A stretch of DNA of 64,000 nt from NCBI RefSeq assembly GCF_002994745.2, contig NW_020126829.1, forward strand, positions 124,001 to 188,000, written 5' to 3'. A model generated the notes under the pieces. That model searched no databases, was not told the DNA's origin, and saw only the letters and a list, made by a program, of their open reading frames with translations. Positions 1-10,145 of the stretch are shown one piece after another. Source of the DNA: Rosa chinensis. Lineage: Eukaryota > Streptophyta > Magnoliopsida > Rosales > Rosaceae. A program made the position numbers and the translations under genes. Every line of letters begins with the position of its first letter. Position 1 is the stretch's first letter.

Positions 1-680
1 GGCAACTCCCCTCAAATTGGTTTGTGTTGACATCAAAGACAGACAACGAAATCATGTTCCCAATCTCTGGTGGGATTAAGGTATGTCAAAACAGGAAAAA
101 CAGAGAATTTAGACCAATCAGCAGGCTCTAAGTAGTTACTTCCAAGAACCAAATATTGTACCTTTTCCAGATTGTCCAGCTGATATGGAATGGCACCGTT
201 GAGATTGCTTCTGTAAAGACTAAAATACTCAACCCGCAATAGCTTCCCCATTTCCACAGGCACTTCCTGTGCAAAAAGATTGTTGCCCAAATCCCTAGTT
301 GTGAGCTCGGTGGGGTTGCCAATGGCAGATGGTATATATTGCCCCTGTGAAATTGTTGCCATTGAGGTTGAAATGGGTGAGATTTAGAAACTGGGTGAGG
401 TCCAATCCTGTTAGTGTTGCATTGAGGTTGAAATTTGAGAGGTCAATCTGGGAAACTGTTTTGGTTTGGTGTCACAGACAATGGAGGTCCAGTTGCAGAG
501 GTTGTTTAAATTTATGAGGGACCATGAATTGAGAGAATGGGATGCAGAATCAAAGCTGTTCTTTCAGCTTATGAGAGCTTCAGCCTCTGCTCTTGGTGAT
601 GAGGTGGCTTTCAATGAAAGCAAGGAGATTAAGAAAATATGAAGGACAAGAAGAAGAGGACGCTTCTGACTTCTTTCCTG
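1..680 (-). pseudogene. LRR receptor-like kinase copy A, 5' remnant
   Basis: This is the N-terminal part of an LRR receptor-like kinase of the MIK2-like type, reading leftwards and running off the window edge. It aligns with the starts of copy B (25278-28004) and copy C (ends at 62470). It has the LRR N-terminal cap region around 420-600 and LRRs such as GAIPYQLDNLEKVQYL around 130-200. The start codon seen in copies B and C is lost, because the corresponding bases near 680 read CCAGG instead of CATGG on the minus strand. The frame changes near 360. At about 80-90 the sequence jumps from an early LRR to one that matches copy C near 55320-55390, so a block of LRRs is deleted. No kinase domain is present in the window. 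It is clearly a broken copy; expression is not expected. Confidence 0.85.
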
Positions 681-1028
681 GTATATATTGACCAGTTTTG
701 ATGTTATATCTTTCAAATCAATTACGCAAGAGGTTTTATAAAGTTCTCTGACATGAAGGGATTACAAAAAATAGCATAGCATGCAGAATATGCAAAGAGG
801 AACTATAGGCATACATGCTACGTACTGAAAATTCAGGAAATTTAATTATTGTAATGAATATAGAAATGAACGCTTTAGAGAGTCAAGTTTTGTTCTATAG
901 TATAGTCAATTCTTTTGTTATGAGGAAGACTCTCGAGTCTTCGACATTTGGATTTTTCCTCTGGACTCTTGGAAGATGACTTGTATTTAAAAAAGTTTGT
1001 TTCTTCTTTCAACATAAATGCATGCTAG
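681..1028. other. RLK upstream flank, duplicated; no gene seen
   Basis: This resembles the stretch directly upstream of RLK copy B (about 28005-28330), including the phrase TTTTTCCTCTGGACTCTTGGA. It is therefore part of the same duplicated unit. I see no coding region in it. Confidence 0.6.
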
Positions 1029-1330
1029 TCTATATTGGGATTTTAATCCCAAGAACGAATCAAGATTTAGGAATAAACACATCCCGTAGCAACCACAATA
1101 AAGCAGAACAAACAAATAAATATGAAAAATAGTTAACACAAGATTTAATGTGGTTCGACAAATAACTTGCTTACGTCCACCCAAGATATTTGTTATTTCA
1201 CTTTGATAATAAAACTAGGCAAAAATCACCAGATTTTTATACAATTTGGGAAGCTAGGTAAGAAGTAAACGGGCCTTAGCTTCTTCCTATTCACATCAAC
1301 TTTCTGCAGTTGATCCAAGCATCCATTGAT
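1029..1330 (-). repeat. Older LTR remnant, left copy (tentative)
   Basis: The first 70 bases resemble 8598-8664: both read (T)TRGGATTTTA then a GAATCRAGATTTAGGAAT-like run and CACCCC/CATCCC. The right copy starts TGTTAGG and is preceded by TGATACCACT, the complement of a tRNA-iMet primer site. This suggests an older minus-strand LTR element into which E1 inserted. The extent is uncertain. Confidence 0.4.
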
Positions 1331-1414
1331 CGAACATGTTCATGTGGTCCATGAGATTATTGCCGTCATGCATCTTCAGTGTCTACAGTTGCCGCTTTAT
1401 CATAACTTGTTGGT

Positions 1415-1618
1415 TGTTGTAGAGAATTGGATAATTGTACTGTATTCATCTCACCATGAGGTTTATATAGGGTTACTTCATGTATACAAAAGGCAATACA
1501 TAATAGCTATACTAATCAATCGCACATTACAAGTATGTCAATGGCATACATTACTAGTCTGTCAATCGCATACATTAAGCAATACATATTGCATGAATAG
1601 TCATTATTATTTACAACA
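1415..1618 (-). repeat. E1 3' LTR
   Basis: 204 bp, TGTTG...CAACA, preceded by TSD TTGGT. It differs from the other LTR at 8 positions. On the element strand a CTATATAAACC box is the likely TATA element. Confidence 0.95.
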
Positions 1619-1630
1619 CTCCCCCTTGGA
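1619..1630 (-). other. E1 polypurine tract
   Basis: On the element strand this reads CCAAGGGGGAG immediately before the 3' LTR. It is the expected plus-strand primer and is nearly identical to the tracts of E2, E3 and E4. Confidence 0.85.
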
Positions 1631-2313
1631 TATTCCATGTCAATAGTGTTGTCTTTGCTATGCGCTTCTAAGTTGCCTCGTCAAAAAACTTGCCAAGTAA
1701 GAAAAACCCTGTGGGAAAAAACAACCTTGGTCGAAAGAGAAAAAGAGCACAACGCGCGTGAATGTGGAGTAGTCGACATCATTCCACACTCCCCCTTGTG
1801 CCGCTCAAACTCGATGATGACGTTTTGATCGTTGCCTCACTAAAAACCTTGCCAGGTAACAAAAACCCTGTGAGACAAAAATAACCCTGGTCGAAGGGCA
1901 AAAAGAGCACAATACGTCCTTCACTCTTCGAGATTGAACATGTAGACATCATACCTCCCCCTGATGTCAAGGTCTCCCCCTGATTTCTACAATTATATAT
2001 ATAGGAGTTCGGATAACTTTCTTAATCCGATGCTCTTCACATGTTTCTCGAAAGTGGATTTAGGTAATGACTTGGTAAACAAGTCCGCTACATTATCCTC
2101 TGAACGGATTTAATTCACTTCAATATTTAGAAGTGTTTGTTGTTGCTGATTGTAAAAGAACTTAGGCGATATATGCTTGGTGTTGTCGCCCTTGATGAAA
2201 CCTAACTTCATTTGCTCAATACAAGCTGCATTATCTTCATAAATTCATGTAGGTCCATCTGTGGTAGACTTCAAACCACAAGTTCCTTGAATGTGTCTAA
2301 CTACAGACCTTAG
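1631..2313 (-). other. E1 region between pol and 3' LTR
   Basis: It holds the decayed end of the RNase H reading frame and a 3' untranslated stretch. The 1650-1960 part contains two related repeats built on AAAAACCTTGCCARGTAA followed by CCCTGTG. The same motif recurs before the 3' LTRs of E2 (21110-21160) and E3 (52330-52400). No separate gene is seen. Confidence 0.6.
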
Positions 2314-5300
2314 CTATATGCATTCTCGCACGGCTTCATGTAGAGCGATAATCTCTGCATGATTTGAGGAAGTAGCAACAAGGGTCTGCTTTGTAGACCT
2401 CCAAGATATCGCAATGCTTCCCATGGTAAAGACATAACCCATTTGGAAGCGACCTTTGTGAGGGTCAGAGAGATACCCTGCATCAGCAAAACTCATCAAG
2501 ACATCGTTGTCATTTTGATGGAAGGGAGGAGGAGCACGGAAGGTGGCGTTTTGCCTTATGGAGTCCGATCCCACACTTCCGTTATTTCTTTTCTCTCTAT
2601 AGAGATAGAACAAGCCCATATCAATCGTACCTCTCAAGTATCGAAAGATTGTCTTTATGCCAATCCAATGGTGGCATGTTGGCGTAGAACTATGTTGAGC
2701 TAACAAGTTCACTGCGAATGAGATGTCCGGTCTTGTGCATTGAGCTAAGTACAATAATGCGCCTATTGCACTTAGATAGGGCACTTCAGCCTCTAATAAG
2801 TCTTCGTCCTCATCCTTTGGACGAAACAGATCTTTTTCAGGCTCAAGACTACGACCGATCATGGGAGTACTCATAGGCTTTGCTTTATCTTCATTAAAGC
2901 GCCTTAATAATTTTTGAGTATATGCTGATTGATGGATCATAATCCCATCACTACGGTGCTCGAGTCCTGGTCTGAGGCAAAACCGTGTTTTCCCAAGATC
3001 TTTCATCTCAAATTCGGATTTCAAGTACTTAGCAGTTTCCTTTAACTCATCTAGAGTTCCAATTAGGTTCATGTCATCGACTTACACTGCTACAATTGCA
3101 AATCCGGAACTTGTCCCCTTTATAAACACGCATGGGCATATTTCATTGTTGACATATCCCTTCCCAATCAAGTAGTCAATTAGACGGTTATACCACATTC
3201 GTCCAGATTGTTTCAATCCATATAGTGAGCGTCTCAATCTTATTGAAAACTCGCTCCGTGGTTTAGAGCCATTTGACTTGGGTAATTGAAGTCCATCTAG
3301 AACCTTCATATATATCTCTGAATCTAGATCCCCATAGAGATATGCTGTAACCACATCCATAAGCTGTATGTCAAGTTTTTCAGAAACTACCAAACTGACA
3401 AGGTAGCAGAACGTTATAACGTCCATTACAGGAGAATATGTCTTCTCGTAGTCGATTCCAGGGTGTTGTGAGAAACCTTGCGCCACAAGGCGGGCTTTGT
3501 ATCTAACAACCTCATTTTTCTCATTATGCTTTCTAACAAAGACCCATTTATGGCCAACAGACTTTATACTTGGGGGTGTCAGCGTTATAGGCCCAAATAC
3601 CTATCTCTTTATTAGTGAATTCAATTCAACCTGGATCGCATCTTTCCATTTAGGCCAGTCTGCTCTTCGTTGACATTTCTCAAAGGAGCAAGGTTCGATA
3701 TCATCGTGTTCTATAATTCCTTGAGCAATAGAATATGCAAACACATCATCAAGGATAATAGAATCTCGATTCAACGTCTCATGTACACTAGTGGAATTCA
3801 TGGAGATCTCCCTATTCTCTGGAATTGGTTCTAACATTGGAGCGTCCCCCAATGATGTCTCTTGGACATAACCATAATCTAGAATATCTTCATGAGACGG
3901 GTTATTTATGTTGATGATTAATGGATCTTTTTGTGCCAAACTCGCTTTCTTTCTCGGGCGAGAAACTATCGAACCTTTGGGCCTCCCACGTTTCCTTGCT
4001 GGGAGTCCAGCCTGAGCCATATTGCCATCACTATTAGTGGTGGAGGCGCCATGCCCAATACCCCTAGGGGTGGCGCCATGTCCATGATTTTTAGGGACAT
4101 CAATCCTTGCAGGCACGTTTGCAGCAGGTATATGTGATCTTGTCACTTTAACGATATCAGAAAACGCATCAGGCATAGAGTCTGCTACGTTCTGAAGATC
4201 GAGAATTCTCCGCACTTCAATTTCGAACTGTGCGGTTCGGGGATCAAGATGAGACAAAGTGGGGACAGACCACGACAATTCCTGTCGTTCCTGTTGAACA
4301 TTATTGTTCCTATCTCCCCCTAACAGCGGGAAGACTGTCTCATCAAAGTGACAACCCGCAAATCTAGAGGTAAATAGATTGCCTGTCAAGGGTTCTAAAT
4401 AGCGGATAATGGTTGGAGGAGAGTCATATCCAACATAAATGCCTAATCGTCTTTGAAGACTCATTTTGGTGCACTGTGGCGGCGCAATTGGCACATAAAT
4501 TATACACCCAAATATGCGTAAGTGTGAAACATCAGGCTCATATCCAGTAACCATCTGGGACGCAGAAAAGGGTTGAGTGGCAGTAGGCCTCAGAAGAATG
4601 AGCACAGCTGCATGCAATATTGCATAGCCCCAAGCAGAAACAGGAAGATTGGTGCACATTACCAAAGCTCTAGCGACCATTTGAAGTCTTTTAATGGCAG
4701 CTTCTGCGAGACCATTTTGGGTGTGAACATGAGGAACAGAGTGTTCAATCTCAATCCCAATGGACATGCAATAGTCATCAAATATTTTTGATGTAAACTC
4801 TCCAGCATTGTCAAGACGAATTGATTTAATGGGATAATCAGGGTGGTGAGCCCTTAATTTAATAATTTGTGCTAGGAGTTTAGCAAATGCAGCATTTCTT
4901 GTGGATAATAGCATGACATGTGACCATCATGTCGATGCATCAACCAACACCATAAAATATCTAAATGGTCCGCAAGTTGGTTGAATAGGTCCACAAATAT
5001 CACCTTGGATTCTTTGTAAGAATGAAATATTTTCTTTAGCGTCCTTTGCATAGGATGGTATCGATCCTAATTTTGCTAAAGAGCAGGCTTTGCAAAACGA
5101 AAGATGGGCTATAGAAGCAACCAGGGAAGTATTCGGTTGAGCCACGAAGTCACAATTGACTTTAGAAGTAGAAAAAGGAACCAATGAGGTATTGGTGGCG
5201 TCAATACCACTTTTGGGCCGCAGGGGGTAGGCGGCGCCAGCCCTACCTTGGATTGAATTTTGGTTCTGACTTTTTTTTCGTTTTGAAAAATGGATGTCCG

Positions 5301-5818
5301 TGTGAAGTCTTTAATATACGGATCATCATATCACGACCTGGGTGTCCAAAACGGTCATGCCAAAGCCTATATGTGTCAGAATCCCATAAGTCATCTCTCA
5401 TGACATGGTTGGATTCAATAATTCGAATAGTGGTTGCATACAACCCACTAGATCGACACATAAGTTTCTCTAATACTCGTTTATGTCCATAGTCATTAGA
5501 GGTGATGCAAAGGAACTCTTGTCCATTCTCACAATGTGTTTCCACATGAAAACCATTGGCTCTTATATCTTTAAAACTCAATAGGGTCCTTCCAGCCCTA
5601 GGAGCATATAAAGCTTCGGTGACATTAATACATGTGCCATTTGGCAACATAAATTGAGCTGGTCCTCGACCATGAATCAATTGTGATGGTCCAGCCATCG
5701 TAGTCACAGAAGATCGACTAGGCATCATCCATAGAAATAGTTGCCTATGTCGCAATATAGTATGTGTGGTGCCACTATCAACAAGGCATTCCAACTCTCC
5801 AGGAAAAATACTAAACAA
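2314..5818 (-). pseudogene. E1 pol: protease, integrase, RT, RNase H (broken)
   Basis: Pieces in order along the element: protease motif CLVDSGTTHT near 5790; GAG-pre-integrase domain RLWHDRFGHPG near 5360; the integrase zinc part with CKAC and the first catalytic Asp (GDICGP) at 5184-4927; integrase core with DNAGEF and ENGLAEAAIKR-like segments at 4914-3601; RT at 3486-3082; RT end and RNase H at 3072-2314. The RT active site normally reads YVDD. Here its Tyr codon has become TAA at 3084-3082, giving stop-VDD. Further stops or frame changes lie near 5240, 5184, 4920, 3600-3490 and 3080. The enzyme would copy element RNA into DNA and insert it in the nucleus, but this copy cannot make it. 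No ATG opens the pol frame; the likely acceptor TTGTTTAG near 5812 suggests it is joined to gag by splicing. Confidence 0.9.
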
Positions 5819-6173
5819 TAATAAAGTTCGGATTTAAAACATGTTCATGACATTGAATAATAATGCGATACTTTATTACTAAAGATAGCCAATGATTACA
5901 TCAAAGGTCCCAAAAAGTCTAATCCAAAATAAAATCAAACTAAGACACATTGTAGTCACTCTATCCGTTTGGTAACTCTAATCAAATATGACCAGGAAAG
6001 TAGAGAGAGATGTTGGTGGAGCGAGGCTCTCTTAAGTACCATTAATCTCAATGACTTTCCTAGACATCATATTTCATTGGGTGCACCACATAAGAAAGAG
6101 TTTAATACAATTGTCATTTATTGACTAAGACATATTGCCATTACAAAAATTCTTGGAAAATAAAATGACTAAT
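5566..6173 (-). other. E1 gag-pol interval and protease start
   Basis: Positions 6173-5819 are non-coding and separate the gag stop (6176-6174) from the pol frame. They hold an AATAAA at 6122-6117, about 52 bases after the gag stop, and end in a T-rich run and TTTAG. The interval aligns well with E3 (48983-49330). The 5566-5818 part, which encodes the protease active site, is the block missing from E3. Confidence 0.7.
6117..6122 (-). promoter_or_regulatory. Poly(A) signal just after E1 gag
   Basis: AATAAA on the element strand, 52 bases after the gag stop. The same signal sits 54 bases after gag in E3 and about 100 after gag in E2, so it probably ends a short gag mRNA. Confidence 0.5.
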
Positions 6174-7295
6174 TTAATCAAAGTCTGCGGCATCCTTGTG
6201 CACTTCATCGTCAGCTTTGAAGTCCTCTATGCTGAGATGGATGTCTCCACCATTTTCTTCTTCTTCTTCTTCTTCTGCAATGTACACTTCTTGCTCCCTC
6301 AGGTCCCTGTATGCCCTGTATCTTGAAGCTAGTTGCTCGCTTGCCTTGCATTGCTTGAACCAATGCTCACTTGATCTACATCAATGACACATGTCATTAT
6401 GGTTGCCTCCCTTTAACTGAGGTGCACGTTGTGGGCGTTCCCTAGGAGGGTTGGTGCCACCACCACGAGCCATGGCACCTCTACCACAAGCCATGGCGCC
6501 ACCACCACGACCAGGGATACCACGACCACCTCTCCCACGTGTGGCATTACCACCACGTGTATCTGCACCAAACCTGTAGTTTCCTTCCTTGTTAGGGCAG
6601 TTATATGGACCCATACGTCCCTCATATCCCTTATTCTTAGGGTTCCGCTCTTTGCGCCCTCTTTTGGGTGCATTATAATTCACCTCATGAACGCTTTTAG
6701 TTCCAATGGGCCTTAAATTATAATTCCTCACGAGTATGTTATCATGCTTCTCAGCTACAGATATGAGATTGATAAGATGATGAAACCTCGTGATCCATCC
6801 AACATTGACTTCAGTGCGGTATTGCTTTGATACCACAATGGCTAAAACGAGGAAGGTGGAGAGAGTTTTCTCAATTAGCTCTTGCTCTGTGACAGGTTGT
6901 CCACAAAACCTCAACATGCGAAGAGCTTCTGAATTATATTCAACAACAGACTTGAAATCAGCAAAGCGCAGATTGTTCCATTGAACCTTCAAGTCAGGGA
7001 GGAGGGAATCTTGGACATTGCCAGAGCGCTCTTCTAGCTCTACCCATAGCTCTCTTGCATCCTTGATTGACATATACTCCAATCTGAGTGCCTTGTCCAT
7101 ATGGCGTCGCATCATGATAACTGCTTGAGCATGCTTTGTAGGTGTTCGCACGAACACACGATCCGGGTTAGGTGCCTGGATTATGGGTAATATTCCCTTT
7201 GAAGTGAGGTGGTTCTCAACATCGGTTACCCAACTGTGGTAATCCAAGCCTGTTGAGTCAAGCATGGGAAAGTCGAGTCTAGGTTCATTCGACAT
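6174..7295 (-). pseudogene. E1 gag (zinc-knuckle capsid protein), premature stop
   Basis: Gag packages element RNA into virus-like particles in the cytoplasm. The frame opens with ATG at 7295 (MSNEPRLDFPMLDSTG) and runs 304 codons. It includes the Copia Gag core (HMDKALRLEYMSIKDARELW) and a Gly/Arg-rich nucleic-acid-binding tail. It stops inside the CCHC zinc knuckle: E3 reads CHRCGSIEHWFKQC, whereas here CGA has become TGA after the first Cys-His, a typical CpG decay change. Beyond this stop the frame continues open to the natural end at 6174 with an acidic tail, so a single nonsense change explains the break. A Gag without its knuckle should bind RNA poorly. Confidence 0.9.
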
Positions 7296-7455
7296 CCTGA
7301 AAATAAGAAGAGAAGATATATTAGTTTTGGAGGTAAACTTCCACGAAAACTAAAATAATAAGATTTCTGAGCTATGCTACCAAGAAAACAATTTCCAAGA
7401 ATCTCTTTCAAATTAGACCAAACAATAATGTTTTAATATGGTCACAATTTGATGC

Positions 7456-7524
7456 TTACGGACGCTCTTAGTCCGAGCATTATGAACACTCTTAGTTCAT
7501 ACGAACACTTTTAGTCCATTAAGC
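7456..7524 (-). repeat. Hairpin array before E1 gag (3 units)
   Basis: On the element strand three short hairpins share the loop TAARAGY: GGAC..GTTC, ATGAAC..GTTCAT and CGGAC..GTCCG. E3 has five such units at the same place. Stem bases vary while pairing is kept. Confidence 0.7.
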
Positions 7525-8027
7525 GTGAATCCCCACAATTCCGCATTATTAAATAATCGAACCCATGTTCGTATATTGAAAATCCTGCAAAAAATAAAGG
7601 AATTTAAAAGACAAGAAAGCAGGAACTTTAATCTTTAAAACTTTCTTGTTGAAATTCGGAGCAGATTCACTTCTGAACATCCACTTCGAATGGTGTATAG
7701 ATCTCAAAAAGACTCCAATAGGGCTTAAATTTTGAGGTAGATAGTAGAGGCAGAGACGAACAACTTTGATGAAGGAAGTATTTTTATCTGAGGTCCCGAT
7801 CAAGACGTTTCGGGGCGTACAAACAGGCTGATCTGCACAGGAACGAGCGTGCTGCTGTGTTGCAGTGGCAGCAGGTGTGCGACGATGCTGCAGGGGCAGT
7901 AGGAGGCACACAGGTGCTCAAGGGCTACAGGAGCAGTGCACAGTATGGCTAGCAAGGGCTAGGAGTTTGCGGCAGTTTTTGGTGAAAGAAATTTCGTGTG
8001 TTAGGGTTTTTTTTCTGGCTAGGGTTT

Positions 8028-8052
8028 GGGTTAGAGTATCGTGCTGATAACG
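8028..8052 (-). other. E1 primer-binding site (half-tRNA-Ile type)
   Basis: Directly after the 5' LTR the element reads CGTTATCAGCACGA, then a 2-base mismatch, then CTCTAACC. This is the complement of residues about 17-40 of plant tRNA-Ile(AAU) as I recall it. It is not the usual TGGTATCAGAGC. Confidence 0.7.
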
Positions 8053-8256
8053 TGTTGTAGAGAATTGGATAATTGTATTGTATTCATCTCACCATAAGGT
8101 TTATATAGGGTTACATCATGTATACAAAAGGCAATACATATTAGCTATACTAATCAATCGCACATTACAAGTATGTCAATCGCATACATTACGAGTCTGT
8201 CAATCGCATACATTAAGCAATACCTATTGCATGAATAGTCATTATCATTTACAACA
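8053..8256 (-). repeat. E1 5' LTR
   Basis: 204 bp partner of 1415-1618, followed by TSD TTGGT at 8257-8261. Confidence 0.95.
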
Positions 8257-8261
8257 TTGGT

Positions 8262-8597
8262 CAGACTCTATGCAAGATAGGGTTTTTCCAACTCCTCCCA
8301 TTGAGCCGGCAGAGAATATCTTCATCCGTAACATATTGTTGATAATGTCATCAGCCGTACCGTGCTAACACAGTGTGACTCCAGCTCCTCTCACTTATCA
8401 TCTTCTATTCCTTCTAGCTTTCCATCCTTGCTTACTAAAGCTCTAACTAAGCCTTGTTGGGTAAGAAATCCTTTTCTCTCCTCTGCCAAAGAGTAATGCT
8501 GCATTTGCCATCAGTTGTTGAATTGTAAAACTCTTTGGTGCCCTGAATCTCAAACAAATTAACTACCACAACTTTGAATTAAAGTTTTGATACCACT
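8262..8597. other. Internal part of older LTR element (tentative)
   Basis: This continues across E1 from 1330-1414. It ends in TTGATACCACT (8587-8597), which on the minus strand reads AGTGGTATCAA, a tRNA-iMet-like primer site abutting an LTR at 8598. No open reading frame is supported. Confidence 0.4.
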
Positions 8598-8664
8598 TGT
8601 TAGGATTTTAGCCCCACAAGAAAATCGAGTTTAGGAATGGATACACCCCACAACAATCATAATG
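8598..8664 (-). repeat. Older LTR remnant, right copy (truncated)
   Basis: It starts TGTTAGGATTTTAG and resembles the start of 1029-1330. Similarity ends near 8664. Confidence 0.4.
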
Positions 8665-9463
8665 TAAGATCTCGAAGATTTAGTTTCCTATTTTAAAAAG
8701 GAAATATAATTTCGAGCAAATTTAATTTGAATTCCTACTACTATTTAGTTTATTTTAGACTCTATAACTTTCAAATATTATTTATTTATTTTTTTCCAAT
8801 TTTATCTTTGAGCAATTAGGATTAAATTAGAGGTCATTACGAGTTCATTCCAAATTTCGGAGGATTTTTCAGACATTCAAGTTATTTTTAATCATTTTTG
8901 AAAGTTAGCGTTATCCGATTTTTTATATTTTTTAAATAGAACATGATGTGACTCAATCTGGATCGTGGATTTCAAACAGTGCTAGATCTGTACCGTTGAT
9001 CGTGTTAGATATATCACTGGATCAGTTTGGAACGGATCAGATCAGTCGACCTGATACCCGAGTCGGTGACCCATTTTGCAACGACGGTGACCTTGTCCAT
9101 TCTTTGTCGTCCGTCCACCTACCAACGTAGCATTGATGCCGTTAGCTTTGTATTGACAGAGCAAAATGAGGTCTGGTACTTTTTGCTCTGAACAACCATC
9201 GATGGCGGTAGGACGAAGCCCGGAAGACTCTCGAGTTCTTTGATGAATTCTTGTATTCCGGCCACTTCTCAGCGAGGGACGGGCATAAATGACTCCATCT
9301 CGATGTTGCTGACATGTCTGTGGAGTTGGTTTTCAAAGATGGGTTTCTAGTGAGGGAGAATCGAACCTCTAAAGCTTCACCGGTTTTCCAACGAATTTTT
9401 TTATTTCGGCCATGCTACCGCGACACATGAGTGTTGGAGGCTTCGTCTTGATGTTGCCAGTTG
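8665..9463. other. No gene or known element recognised
   Basis: AT-rich to about 8940. After that there is a more GC-rich stretch in which 9236-9310 and 9387-9460 share a loose GAATTYTTKTATTYCGGCCA motif. It could be decayed transposon leader. I can support nothing firmer. Confidence 0.4.
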
Positions 9464-9494
9464 AAAAATAAGACTCTCTAGAGAACAAGAAGCT

Positions 9495-9762
9495 TTTGAG
9501 GATGAATTCTCACACACATTCATTCAATATACAGAGACATATTTATACAACCTTATACAACCCTAATTCTGGACTAATAAGGAAAGTAATCAAACCACAA
9601 TTACAATCCTAATTCTATACAATTAGTATAATTTGAGGATGAATTCTCACACAGATTCATTCAATATACAGAGGCATATTTATACAACCTTATACAACCC
9701 TAATTCTGAACTAATAAGGAAAGTAATCAAACCACAATTACAATCCTGATTCTATACAATTA
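9495..9762. repeat. 137-bp tandem duplication inside LTR
   Basis: Two copies begin TTTGAGGATGAATTCTCACA at 9495 and 9632 and differ at only a few bases. The end of the second copy resumes after the MITE at 10089. Confidence 0.85.
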
Positions 9763-10085
9763 TGGCACGTTTACTTACTTGGAATGGAAAATAATAATGA
9801 ATCGGAGACAAATGGAATGGGAGAAGAAATGAATTGGTATTGATTCCGGAGGAATGATTCCTAAACCCATCTCCCCCCTTCGTAATCGAATTCCTGAGTA
9901 TTCAGGAATCGATTCCTGATAAGGAGGCTAGGTGAGACCTACATCTATTCCGATTTCTTCATGTGTTAGTAAACGCAGGAATTCTTTTACCCGGAATCAT
10001 TCCGATTCCTTTATGTGTTAGTAAACGCAGGAATGTTTTTACCCCGTAATCATTCCCTTTTCCTTCCAAGTAAGTAAATGCGCCC
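9763..10085. mobile_element. PIF/Harbinger-like MITE (323 bp)
   Basis: Terminal inverted repeats are TGGCACGTTTACTTACTTGG on the left and, reverse-complemented, GGGCGCATTTACTTACTTGG on the right. They are flanked by the 3-bp target duplication TTA (9760-9762, 10086-10088). The empty site is visible in the first copy of the LTR duplication (ACAATTAGTATAATT). There is no coding capacity. The interior holds two copies of TTTATGTGTTAGTAAACGCAG-like sequence. Confidence 0.85.
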
Positions 10086-10145
10086 TTAGTATAATTCTAT
10101 TCCTAATAGTAATCCTAAAATATCCGTGACTCACAACACTCCCCC

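Larger units (their letters stand above)
7296..8052 (-). other. E1 5' leader
   Basis: This untranslated leader lies between the primer site and gag. It contains the hairpin array at 7456-7524. The rest has no convincing coding region. Its upstream part differs from the leaders of E2 and E3, although the last 300 bases before gag match E3. Confidence 0.7.
1415..8256 (-). mobile_element. Ty1/Copia retrotransposon E1, full-length but dead
   Basis: This is a complete LTR-to-LTR Copia element on the minus strand. Its LTRs are 1415-1618 and 8053-8256, each 204 bp, starting TGTTG and ending CAACA. They are flanked by the 5-bp target duplication TTGGT at 1410-1414 and 8257-8261. By eye the LTRs differ at 8 of 204 positions, so the insertion is not recent. 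The order is leader, gag, a non-coding gap, then protease, integrase, reverse transcriptase and RNase H, which is the Copia order. Coding capacity is broken by a stop in the Gag zinc knuckle and several frame changes and stops in pol. It is a relative of E3 (46692-52627) and more distantly of E2. Confidence 0.95.
9464..10138 (-). repeat. 3' LTR of the Copia fragment, enlarged
   Basis: On the element strand it begins TGTTGTGAGTCACGG at 10138, right after the tract GAGGGGGAG. The far end near 9464 is an estimate. It is enlarged by a tandem duplication (9495-9631 and 9632 onwards, 137-bp unit) and by the MITE at 9763-10085 inside the second unit. Confidence 0.6.
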
